From: Betaproteobacteria bacterium | GTDB taxonomy: Bacteria > Pseudomonadota > Gammaproteobacteria > Burkholderiales > Burkholderiaceae | Assembly: GCA_947468785.1 (NCBI GenBank) | Contig: CANIMS010000102.1 | Location: 1-6,330 of the forward strand | Reading direction: 5' to 3' | Length of the DNA stretch: 6,330 nucleotides | Notes under the pieces: model-generated | What the model saw: the letters and a program-made list of their open reading frames with translations, nothing else | The model's database searches: none | Told to the model about the DNA's origin: nothing | Part shown: piece after piece, positions 6,048 to 6,330 of the stretch | How the letters are laid out: each line of letters opens with the position of its first letter | How positions within the stretch are numbered: the first letter of the stretch is position 1 | Made by a program: the position numbers and the translations under genes

Positions 6048-6330
6048 TTAAGCAACCAATTGCTCTAGCGTTCTGCGATAAATATTTTTCAGAGGTTCAA
6101 CGTTGTCGACGATGACACATTCATTAATTTTATGACTTGTGGCATTGAGAGGTCCAAACTCGACAACTTCTTTACATACTTTGGCAATAAAGCGACCATC
6201 ACTCGTGCCACCTGTTGTAGATAGCTCTGTATGTATATCAGTTTCTGCCTTGATAGCAGATCGCAAGGCTCCTGCTAATGCGCCGTCACCAGTAATGAAT
6301 GGGCTGCCACCTAAGTGCCAGTCAATTTCA
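6048..6330 (-). CDS. dapE: DapE, succinyl-diaminopimelate desuccinylase, C-terminal fragment (partial, start outside window)
   Basis: The - strand frame is open from the right edge to TAA at 6050-6048 and gives 93 residues, about the last quarter of the roughly 375-residue enzyme. It carries the DapE signatures: [13 protein letters not shown] at the start of the visible part, [13 protein letters not shown] in the middle and [16 protein letters not shown] near the end, with the family terminus LEQLVA. The His in NATSHKINE is the expected metal ligand. DapE is a dinuclear zinc peptidase-family enzyme of the cytoplasm that releases succinate from N-succinyl-L,L-diaminopimelate in the lysine and peptidoglycan precursor pathway. 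The catalytic N-terminal half is beyond the window. The TTG at 6266 is an internal leucine codon, not the start. prmB follows immediately, so the two are likely one operon. Confidence 0.96.
   Translation of the reverse strand, partial: EIDWHLGGSPFITGDGALAGALRSAIKAETDIHTELSTTGGTSDGRFIAKVCKEVVEFGPLNATSHKINECVIVDNVEPLKNIYRRTLEQLVA

Overview
The window looks like a chromosomal segment of a betaproteobacterium, most likely Burkholderiales and possibly a Polynucleobacter-like member. This rests on protein character (comEC, kup, radA, prmB and dapE all read as proteobacterial orthologues), the moderate base composition and the gene order. The genus is an inference from memory of family sequences, not from a search. 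Almost all of the window is ordinary housekeeping sequence. The one clearly accessory item is a small type II toxin-antitoxin pair, hicAB.

Layout. Bases 1-373 hold the 3' end of comEC on the + strand. A complete hicA-hicB operon follows (418-1001, + strand, 4-base overlap). An initiator tRNA-fMet gene lies on the - strand (1051-1127), with its own promoter (1140-1169) and an intrinsic terminator (1008-1040) ending just beyond hicB. After a 156-base leader region, three + strand genes run close together: kup (potassium uptake permease), a small exported coiled-coil protein of unknown function whose TTG start overlaps the kup stop, and radA (DNA repair/recombination ATPase, also TTG start). Convergent to these, on the - strand, are prmB (glutamine methyltransferase of ribosomal protein L3) and the C-terminal part of dapE (lysine/diaminopimelate biosynthesis), which enters from the right edge.

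How the parts relate. kup, the small exported protein and radA are spaced like one transcription unit, although their functions have no obvious link. dapE and prmB are likewise tightly spaced and probably co-transcribed. radA and prmB end only 4 bases apart, and the junction carries a long imperfect hairpin hidden in the 3' end of prmB. hicAB carries two control features readable from the sequence: a TATAAT box placed so that its transcripts would start within the hicA ribosome binding site, and a near-perfect Shine-Dalgarno sequence for hicB inside the hicA coding end.

I see no IS element, CRISPR array, phage gene or clearly new multi-gene system. The points most worth a second look are the hicAB promoter geometry, the radA/prmB junction hairpin, the uncharacterised two-cysteine exported protein and the kup leader. 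The longest stretch without a gene is 156 bases.
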